A DNA stretch of 64,000 bases, from NCBI GenBank assembly GCA_928212115.1, contig CAKMRJ010004445.1, positions 86,341,706 through 86,405,705 of the forward strand, in the 5' to 3' direction. Source of the DNA: Lactuca virosa (lineage: Eukaryota; Streptophyta; Magnoliopsida; Asterales; Asteraceae). This document shows, piece after piece, positions 1-11,405 of this stretch; positions within the stretch are counted from its first letter, which is position 1, and every line of letters begins with the position of its first letter. The position numbers were made by a program, and so were the translations under genes. The notes beneath the pieces are model-generated. The model made no database searches. It was not told the DNA's origin and worked only from the letters and a program-made list of their open reading frames with translations.

Positions 1-360
1 TCTTGCCATTATAATCTATATACCAAATAAGGCGAATTTAGATCTTTATCCTCGATAGATATTTAAATTCTCCTTATCACTCTGAACGTTTACATGTTAG
101 TTCTAATATCGTAATTGTACTCTTAGAGTCCTACACATATAATGTTTCCAGATCCGGTCGGCAATAGACCATAGATCCGAACATATAATGGCATATATGG
201 CAAACATATAGCACTTAGCACATAAAAGCATTTTAGGCATATTTCCTAAAATAACTAGTGCTCGTGTCTAAAATATGGTAACACACATCTCACAATCATC
301 ACTTAGCATTCTAAGTTTAAGTCTAGAAATCCTACAATTCTGAGTTCGCTTAAACTAATG
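1..360 (-). mobile_element. Leader of gypsy-type element A (continues off the left edge)
   Basis: Non-coding sequence just downstream (on the minus strand) of the LTR at 374-2716. It resembles, block by block, the leader of element K at about 10,870-11,390: both carry a 'GATCCGGTCGGCAATAGACC' block and a 'CTAAGTTTAAGTCTAGAAA' block in the same order. A diverged plus-strand counterpart follows the LTR of element H at 52,060. These shared leaders tie A, K and H into one lineage. The rest of A lies outside the window. Confidence 0.75.
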
Positions 361-371
361 CTCTTATACCA
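361..371 (-). other. Primer binding site of element A
   Basis: Minus-strand TGGTATAAGAG directly follows the LTR end. It matches the 3' end of initiator tRNA-Met (TGGTATCAGAG) apart from one base. It fixes the element's direction: transcription runs right to left. Confidence 0.75.
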
Positions 372-373
372 AC

Positions 374-2716
374 TGTGACATCCCCTATTTCTCGGCCAGA
401 AAAGACCGATTTAATTTATGCTTTTCAAATAAAATCAGAGAAATCCTTTTAAAAGATGTTGTGGAATTGGTCCCCAAAACAAAACATGATAAAAGTTTAT
501 CAAAAGCTTTCTTTAAGAAAGTATATATTTTCCTTTTATATCAAAACCTCGGGATGTCATGTTCCGATACAGATCAAATGCATAAACAAGACATTATAAG
601 CCTTACAACAGTTTTTACAACTACTGGCCTATAACCAAAATCTTTCATCATCATCCGAGTATGCGCGGTCCACTACCTGTAATATAAAAGTTGAGTGGGT
701 CAGGCTGGGATCCTGGTGAGCATATAGGTTTTTTTCAACCCACAATAATAATAACTTATTAAGTTCATCAATCAACAATAACCCTGATTACCCATTCCCG
801 TTATCCTCACTTTACGTCCCTAAACACCTATCACAAGGGACCTAGCGAAGAATATCATCGGGATGGACACTACTGCTAAGGGGACTCCTCAGCCATACAT
901 GTCCTAAAGGCAACCATGAAGGGGATGGAGTACGCTAATGAACATATAGTTCACCAACACCTACAAGTTGGGAACCTGCTAGTGTCCCACTGGACTGTCT
1001 AGAAAGGTCCGTGGTTGTCATCTATACTCCGCTAGACGACTACAACAACAACAACAACAACAACAACATAGAGGCCTCTCAGCATTTTAATACACATCGA
1101 CTATTTCGTCTACCCATGTTTTACCCAACATATTTGTAGATAAAATACATATACAGTTTAAAACTTGTATAAAACATCTATTCAACAGTCACCTCAATTA
1201 AACAATTAATATAATTACACATAGCACGTATTTTATAGAAAATACTTCATATGTAGGTGTAAGAAGAAAGTGACTACACACTCACTTCATTTACTGATAA
1301 TCAGGCAGCACTTCGTTGCCTAAAACGATCGTTTCTAATAAAACCGGTAGTTTTATTGAGAAACCAGGCTCTGCGAGGGTTGGGCTTCAAAACCAAAAAG
1401 ATAAATTTCTCGGGCTTCTCGAGCACTTCGGGACGTGTTTCGGGTGTTTGGTATGATATCGGGGCTTTGGGGGAAGTCGGAATGATAAAGATATTGAAAG
1501 AGGGGTGTAAAAAGGCAAAAATCCAATTTTACCCGGGTAATCTCGCAAGCCTTGTATTTATAGGCGAGGTCTGAAGGTCGGCCGAGAAGGGTGAGTCAGC
1601 AGCGAAGGCACATGGCAGCAGGAGGCGAAGGTTAGGCGCATGGCTCGCACGTGCGAGGGTCCAGCTGCTGGCCTCTGATTGGACTGAGGTCTAGGTCCGA
1701 GGGGTGCAAGGTGGCGCGTCATGCGAAGCACGGACACGCAAGAAAGGGCACGCGTCGGACTCCTACTGGACCGCACTTCGGATGTGAGGGAATGCGACAC
1801 GTCTCACCAACTGGCTTCGGTGAATCAGCAATTTCGGACATGTGGCGCGTTATGAGCGAAGGTGACGTGGCCGAAGTCCCACCATGCGAAATTTCTCGGA
1901 TTTGGTATTTTTTTTCTCGATTTTTGTGCCAAAACTTGTAAAATCCACAACTTTCGCATACAGGCTCCGTTTTTGACGTTCTTTATATGCACGCGTAGGT
2001 AAAATTACGCTCTACAACTTTCATTTGGACTTCGTCGGCTAATTTTGACTTTGATTTTTATATTATTATTTTTAACAGACCGGGACAGGAAATCCGTTAA
2101 AAACTCATAACTTCTGCATCCCACGTCCGTTTTCATCTGTCTTTTTACCGTTGTACTACTATTGACGAGACCTTCGATTCTCGTTTAGGTTGTGTCAGCT
2201 AAAAATCACTCGATCTAAAATTCGAGTTTTTAGCTGTCTACTACTAAGCTGAAACTTAGAAAAATCATAACTTCCTCATACGAAGTCAGATTTAGGCGTT
2301 CTTTTTATGCACACTCTCGGTTTAACAAACACTACGACTTTCGTTTAGATTACTAAGGCTAAAAAATAGTTTATCAAAAACTCACTTTTTACGTCATTCG
2401 GCACCGTGCTAGTTTTGTCGCGAAACTTCGACATGTCATTACTTCTTCGTTACAACTCGGATTTCGGTATTCTTTATATATCTGTAATCCTTGTCACGAC
2501 CACTACAACTTTCATAATAGATATCAGCTTTATCTAATATTTATTTTCAACGCTCATTCTTATTCTTAATTAATTAAATCCTAGTAATTAAGCAATAAAC
2601 ACATAATTCACATAATATTCACATAATTCCTTTTTATTTCTTCAAAATGAGTTACAAAGGTTACCCTAGACTATTATGTCAATATTAATGCCTAGCCTAG
2701 AAACACGGGCATTACA
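374..2716 (-). repeat. 5' LTR of element A (2.34 kb)
   Basis: Read on the minus strand it begins TGTAATGCCCGTGTTTC (right end) and ends GGGATGTCACA (left end), with TG...CA termini, followed at once by the primer site. The stretch 1,297-2,690 is homologous to the LTRs of element K (8,590-9,919 and 12,300-13,944), sharing blocks such as GGGCAGCACTTCGTT and CGAGGGTTGGGCTTCAAAACC. The ORFs in it (for example 1356-1574, 1651-1941) are not supported as genes. The partner LTR is outside the window. Confidence 0.8.
1042..1068. repeat. (CAA)n microsatellite
   Basis: Nine uninterrupted ACA/CAA units inside LTR A. Confidence 0.95.
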
Positions 2717-3325
2717 TCATTCTACCCAAGCCTCGTATTGTCAGACTAAACGGATCTACCTAGGTCAAGATTTGTCAAGTCTCTAAATTCCTTAAGTTCA
2801 TCTACACCTAGCCAAGTCCATTTAAAACTCTCGTGCCTACCAGCGCATTGAACATAGAGCTTATACAATTTAGATTCAGTCCCTTACACAGATTCAGATT
2901 GCCTGTTATCACATGATTATATCACTTCCTAATAAATCACCTACAAACAAAAACTATCAGCAACATATTTTTGATTTTTTGATTTTCTAATGTTTTTCGA
3001 TTATTTTTATATTTTCTATTTTTTTGTTTTGTTTTTATTTCTCCCCCTAAATTTGTGCATAGGAGAGAAACGAAAGTAAATGCACAAATTTAAACTATCC
3101 TAAAACAAAAATTTGTCTTTGAAGCTAATCAGCTTAAGAAAAAAAACTCAGGAGTATAGAGAAGAAAAACTCAAACCGTAAGTCGTCGATTGAATTTGCA
3201 TCCAGAAGGTCTGAGAACAGCACGCATAATCTCAGAACAGATCCAAAAATTCTTCATGTCATTAAGCACTGACCCCATGAGTAATTCCTTCCTTTCTTCC
3301 CTTCCCGCAAAGGACACATACTCTC
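2717..3325 (-). other. 3' non-coding part of element J
   Basis: No coding signal. It contains a purine-tract candidate (minus-strand TTAGGGGGAGAAAT, 3037-3050) and a 14-17 base AAATTTGTGCAT inverted duplicate around 3050-3095, an arrangement I associate with Sirevirus 3' regions. The first clearly protease-like codons begin to the right of 3325. Confidence 0.6.
3037..3050 (-). other. Polypurine-tract-like site of element J
   Basis: Minus-strand TTAGGGGGAGAAAT. No LTR start (TGTTGGGTC...) follows immediately, so this is more likely an internal tract than the final primer for plus-strand synthesis. Confidence 0.5.
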
Positions 3326-3327
3326 AA

Positions 3328-4898
3328 ACAATGTTCTGAGTGTTGTATAGTTGAGAGATGCCTCCTATCATGTGCCTGGAACAGCCACTACCAACAAATC
3401 GAAGTCTGATGATATGCCTCCGTAGCTGCTCCGACATAGAGCGGGATTAGTTGGTCTTGGGAACCCAGTCCATTTTGAAACTGGGTTGACATTTGTCATG
3501 AACACAAGGTACCCTCTCCCATGACATATCCTGTTTATCACAAGCAGAAGATGAAGAAACGTTAGAAGCATTAGGAGATTTGGGAGATTGAACCTTTGGT
3601 ACCCATCTGTAGTTGGGTTTAACCCATTTCTTTTTCAATCTGATGGGTGCCTCGGCACTTGATTTTGAACTTGAAGTCGGCTGTCGAGATGACTTCGACC
3701 TAACCAGTTTTGGCTTCACAGGAGCATTTCTTGAACTTGACTTCTGCGCCGACATTCCCTTCTTGCCCTTGGGATTTTGATTCTTGGCCTTGTGGGTTTG
3801 ATTCTTGGCCTTCTGGGCATTCCAGTCGCCATTGTCTGAACGTGACCTTGAGGGGTTTCTTTTGGAAAATCTCCCTCTTGGCGCGTTCGGCCACCCTTAT
3901 GCATAATAGGGAACGTATGCGCGATTTGGACAATTTCTGGCAATGTGTCCAGGTGTTCCACAGTGAAAGCAAGTCTTTTTCTTCACTGGGAAGTTGTTTC
4001 TTCCTGCCCCTGGTGGCGTATCCATGTCTTGCCTCTTGTTGTTCCCACAAGCACAAATACAACAAGCACTCTGTTTTGCTTGTTTTGGTGGCCTGTATTT
4101 CTCAACAGCAGGTTGATCAGAAGCAACTGAATTCGAAGCAACATATTCAGAGTTCAAGGAGACATTGGTTTATTCAACACTTTTCTCCTTGTTCTCATCT
4201 TCCGTTACTTTACCTGCACAAGAAGTAGAAGCATTAGAATCGTTCAACTCAACACTTTCTGGCACATCCACAGCAGAATTATCAAAGATATCATCAAATA
4301 TATCGAAAAAATTTAAGTCATCAGACTTTGACACAGTTTCATTATCAGATACACTCTCTTCAGCAGCTTGCTTGCAATGACTTAGTGGTTGATCTGCATA
4401 AGAAGTAGAAACATTAGTACTCTCAACATTAATACTACCTACTGACACAAATCCATATTTGAGATGTGGCTCTCTGTCCATTTCCTCTTTTGTCAAAGGG
4501 TTATACTGATAGGTGTGATTAAAAGGAGGAGGCACTTTATCATACCCTAAACCCTTTTGCTGATTCTCTTTGAATTGCAAACTATGTTCTATCATGGATG
4601 CAACTACTTCACTTGACACATCAATTTTTTTTAAAGTATAATCTGCATTTTCAAATTTGATTTTCAATGTGTCAAGCTCAGCAGTTATCTCAGCAAGTTG
4701 TTCTGTCACATATCTATAGTTAGCACATTTATTGATGTACTCTTCCTGAAGTTTTCGGAAATCCTTGATTTTGGCTTCTAGATGTGCTTTTAATGGTTTT
4801 TGTTCTTTCCTAATAGTGTACCTCTCATATATTAGGTCCTCATTCTCTCTACGTAATAATTCATAGTGTTCACGTAAATTTTTCCAAGGAAATTTCAT
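3328..4898 (-). pseudogene. gag: Copia gag-protease pseudogene of element J
   Basis: One reading frame runs on the minus strand from 4898 down to about 3328, broken by in-frame stops at 4170-4172, 3897-3899 and 3447-3449 and ended by TGA. The first 242 residues are a long heptad-rich, charged helix region (coiled coil), followed by an acidic Ser/Asn stretch. Next come a zinc knuckle, CFHCGTPGHIARNC, a basic Lys/Gln/Ser region, and the protease signature GSGCSRHMIGG, where a functional copia protease would read D-S-G/D-S-A. The usual gag N-terminal (UBN2-like) domain is missing: upstream of 4898 there is only leader repeat. Role in an intact element: capsid formation, RNA binding and self-cleavage in the cytoplasm. 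All pol domains after the protease are deleted, so it is dead. Confidence 0.8.
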
Positions 4899-4954
4899 TG
4901 ATAGTGATTTTTGAAGAACTCATTGTTTACCAAAAATGCCCTTTGACTTGAAAA

Positions 4955-5140
4955 CTCAAAAGTCAACCTTAAAAGTCAAATTTAAAAAATCAAACTTAAA
5001 AGTCAAACTTAAAAGTCAAACCGAAAAGCTAAATTTGACAATTTGAAAGTTAAACGAGAAAGTCAAAGTTTAAAGTCAAAGGTCAAACTTTAAGGTCAAA
5101 GTCAAAATTTTAAGTAAAAAGTCAAAATTAAAAGACAAAA
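4955..5140. repeat. Degenerate AAAGTCAAA(C)TT array
   Basis: About a dozen short, imperfect AAAGTCAAA-type units, 10-20 bp apart, in the leader of element J upstream of gag. Very AT-rich and without an ORF. Confidence 0.8.
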
Positions 5141-5287
5141 ATTAAAAACTAAAACTTTTGGGTTGAAAAACTAATTTAAAAATAAAGGAAATTGATTTTT
5201 GGGTTAAAAGTGTCAAAAATGCGAAATTTTGTTCGAAAAGAGAAGCCTTTTGAATTAAATTTGGAAGGGAAAAACCATCAAGCAAGC

Positions 5288-5377
5288 TAGATGAGATGGT
5301 TAAGGCGCGTGTTTGAAGAGTTAGAGGTCTCGATTTTGATTCCTTGCACCCCCAAAATTCCCCCTTTTTTTTAATAG
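5288..5377 (+). mobile_element. tRNA-derived SINE-like insertion
   Basis: A 90-bp segment with a pol III A-box-like start (TAGATGAGATGG, one mismatch to TRGYNNARNNGG) and, about 30 bp on, a B-box-like GATTTTGATTCC (C-to-T changes relative to GGTTCGAATCC), ending in a T-rich tail. It is flanked by an 8-bp direct repeat with one mismatch: AAGCAAGC at 5280-5287 and AAGCACGC at 5378-5385. The tRNA-like head, pol III boxes, terminal T run and target duplication fit a plant SINE inserted in the leader of J. It is too degenerate and short to be a tRNA gene. Confidence 0.6.
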
Positions 5378-5394
5378 AAGCACGCTGCGAGTAA

Positions 5395-5567
5395 GCCACC
5401 GAGCCGTATTCCCTATCTGTCCACCAAGCCGTAAACCATCAAGCCGCACACGTTCGAGACGCAAACCGCCGAGCCGTATACTCCGAGCCACAAACCGCCG
5501 AGCCGTATACTCCGGCAGCAAACTCCGGCCGTAAACTCCGGCTGCAAACTCCGGCCGTAAACTCCTC
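5395..5567. repeat. CCGAGCCGTA / CTCCGGCCGTAAA repeat block
   Basis: GC-rich short tandem units (CCGCCGAGCCGTATACTCCG, then ACTCCGGCCGTAA and ACTCCGGCTGCAA) inside an AT-rich leader. The CGGCCGTAAAC theme recurs in the LTR of the same element at 6057-6140, where it forms palindromes. Confidence 0.75.
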
Positions 5568-5755
5568 AACAGATCGCGAAAAAACGACGTTTTTCACCAT
5601 TTTTGCTCTAAAACTCGATCAAAAACTCGTTTTTATGAAAAACGTGAAGAACAAACCCCCCTTATTTTGCCAAGATCTATCCAAAAACGCAAGAATCCTT
5701 CCAAAATAAAATCCAATAAGCTTCAGATCTGACAAAATAGACTGATACAAACCAA

Positions 5756-5767
5756 GCTCTGATACCA
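5756..5767 (-). other. Primer binding site of element J
   Basis: Minus-strand TGGTATCAGAGC, a perfect 12-base match to the initiator tRNA-Met 3' end, two bases after the LTR. Confidence 0.9.
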
Positions 5768-5769
5768 AT

Positions 5770-6200
5770 TGTAAGTCCCCAATCTGCTTGTGTATCAATC
5801 AGATCCGTTTAATGGTGCGGAATCCCAATCAAACAGATGATGCCAGATCAAATGAAGAAGAAGGAGAAGAAGAAGATGATGAATCTTGTATGAATTGATT
5901 AGAATGAAGATCTAGATACAAGATTCACACACACTAACACACACTAAAGCTCCTCTCTTCTCTCTAACTTTTTCTCTCTACAATATGCTCTACCACATCT
6001 ATTTCCTTTCACATGCACTCCTCACTCTATATATAGTAGACATGGGTCGTGAATGGGTTTACGGTCGTAAACATGTTCACGGCCGTAAGCACAACTGTAA
6101 ACACGTATACAGCTATAAACACCAAGCTGTTTACGGTCCAAGACATAAAAATACATTTTCCTAGAAAAGTAAAGTATAAACCATAATTTTAGACCCAACA
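5770..6200 (-). repeat. 5' LTR of copia element J (431 bp)
   Basis: Minus-strand TGTTGGGTCTAAAATT ... GGGGACTTACA, followed by the primer site. It holds a TATA-like run (CTATATATAG near 6030) and palindromic GTTTACGGTCGTAAAC (6057-6072) plus ACGGCCGT (about 6079-6086). Short LTR and TGTTGG start fit copia. Confidence 0.85.
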
Positions 6201-6602
6201 CTCATTTTGGCAACATACTTTATTTCTCATGATGACAACGAATTTGTGTACTCGTTTTAGCAATGTACTTTTATTTATAGAAACTTCTAACAAAACTTTG
6301 ATTATGATTCATAAAACCACATTTTTGTAAACCTGAGAACTCACCAACTATTTCTATAGTTGACGCTCGTTTTACATGCTTTTTTAGGAAATTATTGAAT
6401 AAGTGGAACGTAGGGACATATCACGTGTAGGAGCATTTGCATGTTTAATTTTCTTCAAATACATTGTGATTTCTTTTAAAAGTTGTTCAAACTCATTGTA
6501 ATTGTAATGTTTTCAATACTATGTTGTTGTTGTCTTTTAACTTTTGCTATGAGACCCTTTGTACTATCATGCTCCGTGTTTCTTCTTTAGCGGGGTGTGA
6601 CA
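6201..6602 (+). repeat. 3' fragment of an LTR of family S
   Basis: Ends CGGGGTGTGACA exactly where element B's coding sequence begins at 6603. The same terminus and a shared 'GAACTCACCAAC' block occur in the complete solo LTR at 52532-55801 and, reversed, at 40413-41528. Its 5' part was probably separated by the insertion of copia element J (the junction is at 6200/6201). Confidence 0.65.
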
Positions 6603-7702
6603 CCCACCAACTTCTTACGTAACGTCTTCGCCTTCCCATCGAGGATCACAACCAGTCTCTCCATATAATTCAGGCGTTCATCAAAATGAATGTGATCCAA
6701 AGGAACCACTGCAGAATCATCACCTAAACACTTCCACAGCTGACAGAATTGAAAAGTGTTGTGAATCTGACTAAGCTCAGCAGGTAAATCCAATCGATAC
6801 GCAAATTTTCTCACCCAGGAAATAACCTCGAAAGACCAATGAATCTGGGGCGCAACTTACCCAGCTTCCTGAACCGGATGACACCTTTCCATGGCGACAC
6901 CTAAAGAATCAAAAAATCTCCAACCTGGAACTCAAGGTCCGAACATCTCCAATCAACATAACTCTTCTGGTGACTCTACGCTGTCTACAATAGATCGCAC
7001 ACATGTTGTATCAACTCAATAGTCTTGAGTACTACGTCAATACTCCTCATAACTCGATGCCTGACCTTGCCCACACAAACTGGGGACTGATACTTCCTCA
7101 TGTAAAGCAACTCAAAGGGAGGTCAACAAATACTGGCATGATAACTGTTATTGTAGGATAACTCGACCAATGGAAGATATGTATCCCAACTCCGACCAAA
7201 ATCTAGCACACATTCCCGGATTATATCCTCGAGTGTTTGAATAGTCTGCTCGCTCTGTGCGCCAGTCTGGGAGTGATCTGTTGTGCCGAAAAGCAGCTCA
7301 GTACCAAACTCCTCATGAAACTTCCTCCAAAACATGGAGGTGAAACGTACATCGTGATTGGAGACTACTAAAACTGGAACCCAGTAACGAGAAATTATGT
7401 AGATGTCGGCCAACTTCTCGGTGGAAATGCTCTCCATAATAGGGATGAAATGAGCACTCTTAGTCAATCAATTGGAAATGACCCAGATAGAATCAACCAC
7501 ACGTGTCTTCCTTGGGAACTTCTTGATAATGTCGATAGTGATCACCTCCCATTTCCACATGGGAATGGTTACGGACGCATCTTGCCATGGGGTCTCTAAT
7601 GTTCGGCCTTGACGTTTCGGAAAGTCTGGCACCGCTCGACGTACCACATCATCTCCCTCTCCATGCAGGGCCACCAGTAGCTTATTCTCAAATCTCTATA
7701 CA
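6603..7702 (-). pseudogene. pol: Ty3/gypsy element B: integrase core to C-terminal domain (pseudogene, second half)
   Basis: Minus-strand continuation of the pol split by element K. It opens with the CC half of the integrase HHCC zinc finger (YWWPCMEREMM...CQTF, with the second Cys lost), continues through the core (TKSAHF, then VSNHDVRFTS where a working enzyme has VSDRD, so the second catalytic Asp is Asn; SEQTIQTLED carries the Glu), and the SYNNSYH block. The ORF at 6587-6814 encodes the conserved LPAELSQIHNTF region before the chromodomain-like tail. That tail is missing: the frame is cut at 6603, exactly where the LTR S fragment ends. Several frameshifts and stops. Dead. Confidence 0.85.
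7698..7702. other. Target site duplication of element K, left copy
   Basis: ATACA, identical to 13945-13949, directly outside both LTR ends. Confidence 0.9.
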
Positions 7703-9919
7703 TGAAAGAACCCCTTTCTAAACTTTCGTACTTGACAATTGTTACTCCAAAAACATGCTACATGCATATTAATAAAAACAATATTTAACATTGATAAAGT
7801 GATTACAAACGACTGTATACAAACCGAATATTACAAAGTGTTATATATTACACAACTACCCAGGATACTATACTTTTATACATACATGATCCCTAAATAC
7901 AAAAGTAATATTATAACTATTCTAAACCTTCCAACAGTATACGACTATACTAGTTACTTATCTCCTGCAATTTGTTAAACATTGAGAGGGGTAAGCGGTG
8001 ACGCTTAGTGAGTTCAATAATAGATACAATATAACGTTATGCCATATATATACTTCCATATGGCATAAGCAAAGGGAACAAGGAACAACAAAGGCATACG
8101 TAAATCATGCGACAAACTTTCCATATTAATCGATGATTTGATTCCAAGATATACAATCAACGAGACATAAGAATTTCAATACTTGATATACATCAATAAC
8201 ACTTCAGACCAAATGGCTCTGAAAACATACAATTTCTGATTATCATTTTGCTACAATATACAGGCTTTCAGCCCTACATAGCCCTATGCCAATACCAGAA
8301 GTTATACGAGTCATGCTCTACATGGCCAAAGGCACAAAGCCAATACCAGAAGTGATACGAGACATGCTCTACATGGCCAAAGGCATAAATCCGATACCAA
8401 AATAATACAAGACATGCTCTACATGGCCAGAGGTTCAAAGCCAATACCAGAAGTGATACGAGACATGCTCTACATGATCAACAGTATAAAACCAAAATAA
8501 CTCAGGAAAGCATATAACACATATAACACATAACATACAATTGTTCCTATATATTAAACTCACCGTGAAATAACCGGGGGTTAAAATAGTAATTTGGGCA
8601 GCACTTCGTTACTATAATTAGCTTTCTTCGTTGAAAACCGGGAGTTTTCTTGAAAACCGGGCCCTACGAGGGTTGGGCTTCAAAACCGAAAACATAAATT
8701 TCTCGGGCTTCTTGGGCACTTCGGGGCGTGTTTCGGGTGTTGGAAATGATCTCGGGGCTTCGGGGGAAGTGGAAATAGCTAAAATATGAAATTAGGGGTG
8801 AAAATGGGCATTTTCCAAAATTACCTGGGAGATCTCGCAACCCCCCCCCCCTTTTATAGGGTGCGAGATCGAAGATCGATGGTTGAGAAGGTTCCATGCG
8901 GCAGCAGATGCGAAGGCCAGGTGGCTCGGACGCGAGGCGAGGACACGCGTCGGCTTCGGATTGGACCTGCGCTTCGGATGCGAGCGTTGCGACACGCGGG
9001 TCAGACACGGATACGCGTCGGCTTCGGATTGGACCTGCGCTTCGGATCCGATGACGTGGCCTATTCCGGACCTTATCCATGCGAGATTTCTCGGAAATTG
9101 TGCCCAAATCTTCTAAAATCCATAACTTTCGGATACGGGCTCCGTTTTTGACGTTCTTTATATGCACGCGTAGGCGAGAATATATTCTACAACTTTTGTT
9201 TAGACTTCGTCGGCTAATTTTGACTTTATTTTTAACATTATTATTTTTAACAGACCGGGAAAATCCGTTAAAAATTCATAACTTCTTCATCCGATGTCCG
9301 TTTTCGTCTGTCTTTTTACCATTGTACTATTATTGACGAGACCTTTGATTCACATTTAGGTTGAGTCGGCGAAAAATTACTCGATCTAAAATTCGAGTTT
9401 TTTAGCTGTCTACTGCTAAGCTAAAACATAGAAAAATCATAACTTCCTCATACGAAGTCAGATTTTGACGTTCTTTTTATGAAAATTATCGGTTTAACGA
9501 GTACTACGACTTTCATTTAGATCACCAAGGCTAAAAAGTAGTTTATCAAAAACTCAGTTTTTACGTTATTCGGCGCCGTGCCGGTTTTGTCGCGGATCTT
9601 TGATTAGTCATAACTTCTTCGTTATAACTCGGATTTCGATGAGGTTTTCGCCTAAATGTTTCTAACGAGATTCTTTACAACTTTCAATAATAAAATTTAA
9701 CTTATTTCAAATTTTATATTTTCGTTAAATTTCAATATTTGCCTAATGTTCGGAATCTCATAAGACTTCTAAAACATTCTGGATGATTCTAAACATAGTT
9801 TTACTAGATTTCTCGTAAAAACTATCCGTTAGAACTCAATACTCATAATTATATAATATTTCATAATATTATTCACTTTTAAAAATTACATAACACGATA
9901 ACCGAACGTGTATGTTACA
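7703..9919 (-). repeat. 3' LTR of element K (2.22 kb)
   Basis: Starts TGAAAGAACCCC on the plus strand and ends GTATGTTACA. It is highly similar to the LTR at 11406-13944. It has a roughly 80-bp duplicated CGTCGGCTTCGGATTGGACC segment (8947-9050) that the other LTR lacks, and lacks the 399-bp duplication found there. An 11-bp C run sits near 8840. Confidence 0.9.
8288..8490. repeat. 51-bp tandem repeat, four units (also 11995-12195)
   Basis: CATGCTCTACATG recurs at 8312, 8363, 8413 and 8464, each with 'CCAATACCAGAAGTGATACGAG' upstream in variable form. The same four-unit array is in the partner LTR (12018, 12069, 12119, 12170), so it predates the insertion. Confidence 0.9.
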
Positions 9920-11389
9920 AATACCTCCTCCTTTTGAGGATTTCGTCCCCGAAATCATACCGATATAAATGACAAGGAATATTTCGCTCTTATCTCATTC
10001 TTATTTTCCTAATTATAATTTGGGCCTCGATGATGTTTCCACTTGACGCACACCAACTCTAAGACATATGCACAAAGCATATCTTCTACCGTTTAATTTG
10101 TTCTCTCCATCTGACCATCCCCTTCTTCAATTCTCTGACTGAAATTTCGTCACTACACGAGACATGGTTATCAGAACCAATCAATTCACTTCGCATATTT
10201 ATATTAACCGGACTTGATTCTTTATGACCAATAAGGTCTGAACAAAAATCATCTTCTTAGTCATCACCGAAACGAAGGTAATGAAATACTCGAACAAAAA
10301 CGGAATCAATTTCTAGCTTCTTGGTAAACTTGTGACTTTCCCTGATCCAAGTGTGAGTCATGTGCTTCCAGTAGTATAGGCCTCTACTACTATTCATACC
10401 TACTCACACTCGTCCCAAGTATTGTCTCGCAGTCCCTAAGTTCTTATCTCCTAAAATCACAAAACGATTTAACACATACGAATGTATCCAAATAATCTTA
10501 AAATTTCCCTAGACTCTACTAGGACTTATTCCATGCATATCTTCAACATAATTGTGCTTCAACTCGGTTGGTGATGGAAACTCCAGACGATAAGACAACT
10601 TCAGAAATTACACGAACCGTTCTATCATCCCGCCAATCAAATGTGTACATTTGGATGTACCGTATTCCTCTATACGTATTGTTATTTTATTAGACGCATT
10701 CTAAAGGCAAGATACCATTCTTAAGGTATCTTCCGATAGGTATCATTCACTATCGTAAGCCTTCTCATTTCCTCCATTTACTCAGTTCACTATGAGTCTT
10801 CACCATGACGTTATGTTCACAAAAACAGGCGTTCAACATATCAGAACGAGAATATAGATAGAGGAAGGTTTTGACGTGTATTCCTCCTTATTACTCTGAA
10901 AAGTTACATGCCAGTTCTAATATCATAATTAAACGTTTAGAATCCTGAGCACATAAAATTTCTAGATCCGGTCGGCAATAGACCATAGATCCAATCAAAG
11001 AATAGCATATAAGGCATATAATGCTATAACATAAATCATTTAGCACATAAAAGCAATTTAGGCATCTAATCCTAAAGTAAGCTAGTGCTTGTGTCAATTC
11101 AAGTGTACTACCTAAAATATATTATACACTCATCTCACAATCATCGCTTAGCATTCTAAGTTTAAGTCTAGAAAATCCTACAAATTTCTAGTTCACTTAG
11201 ACTAATTCTCTAAAAAATTTGAAGTAACTTAATATTTTAAAATACTAGGTTTATCACTACCCAATACCCCACTTAAATCTTTCCTATGGTTTGTATCCAT
11301 ATACTTACAAATGACTCCGTTCATATATTGAACGTTAGACAGTTTAAGTCTAAATGTCAATCTGTGATATTTAGTTCACTTAAACTAGT
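9920..11389 (-). other. Internal region of element K, non-coding
   Basis: No ORF beyond about 70 codons and no retroviral motif. Minus-strand leader at 11,389-10,870 is shared with A and H. A block near 10,440-10,400 (CTGCGAGACAATACTTGGGA on the minus strand) also occurs in H at 56,939-56,960. Close to the 3' LTR is ATTTCGGGGACGAAATCCTC, the kind of GGACGAA(A/G)TC sequence seen at the end of related coding elements, suggesting derivation from one by loss of gag-pol. Confidence 0.8.
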
Positions 11390-11401
11390 GCTCTGATACC
11401 A
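11390..11401 (-). other. Primer binding site of element K
   Basis: Minus-strand TGGTATCAGAGC, a perfect match to initiator tRNA-Met, four bases from the LTR end. Confidence 0.92.
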
Positions 11402-11405
11402 TGAT

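Larger units (their letters stand above)
2717..6200 (-). mobile_element. Copia-type element J, Sirevirus-like, pol deleted, 3' part off window or lost
   Basis: On the minus strand the order is LTR (6200-5770), initiator-Met primer site, long repeat-rich leader, gag with coiled coil and zinc knuckle, protease motif, then directly a 3' untranslated region with a purine tract. Reverse transcriptase, RNase H and integrase are absent, so an internal deletion removed pol. The 3' LTR is not present before the LTR of A at 2716; the simplest reading is that A inserted into J, leaving J's 3' end to the left of the window. Seen: domain order and missing pol. Inferred: nesting. Confidence 0.75.

Noticed and set aside
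1356..1941. Three overlapping ORFs in GC-richer DNA
   Set aside because: They lie in the LTR of element A; homologous LTR positions in K do not keep the frames.
5288..5377. Possible tRNA gene
   Set aside because: Cannot form a cloverleaf with a proper acceptor stem, B box is degenerate, and an 8-bp target duplication with T-rich tail favours a SINE.
8664..9336. Cluster of ORFs on both strands (also 12,334-12,960)
   Set aside because: Duplicated because they lie in the two LTRs of K; no conserved protein motif and frames differ between copies.
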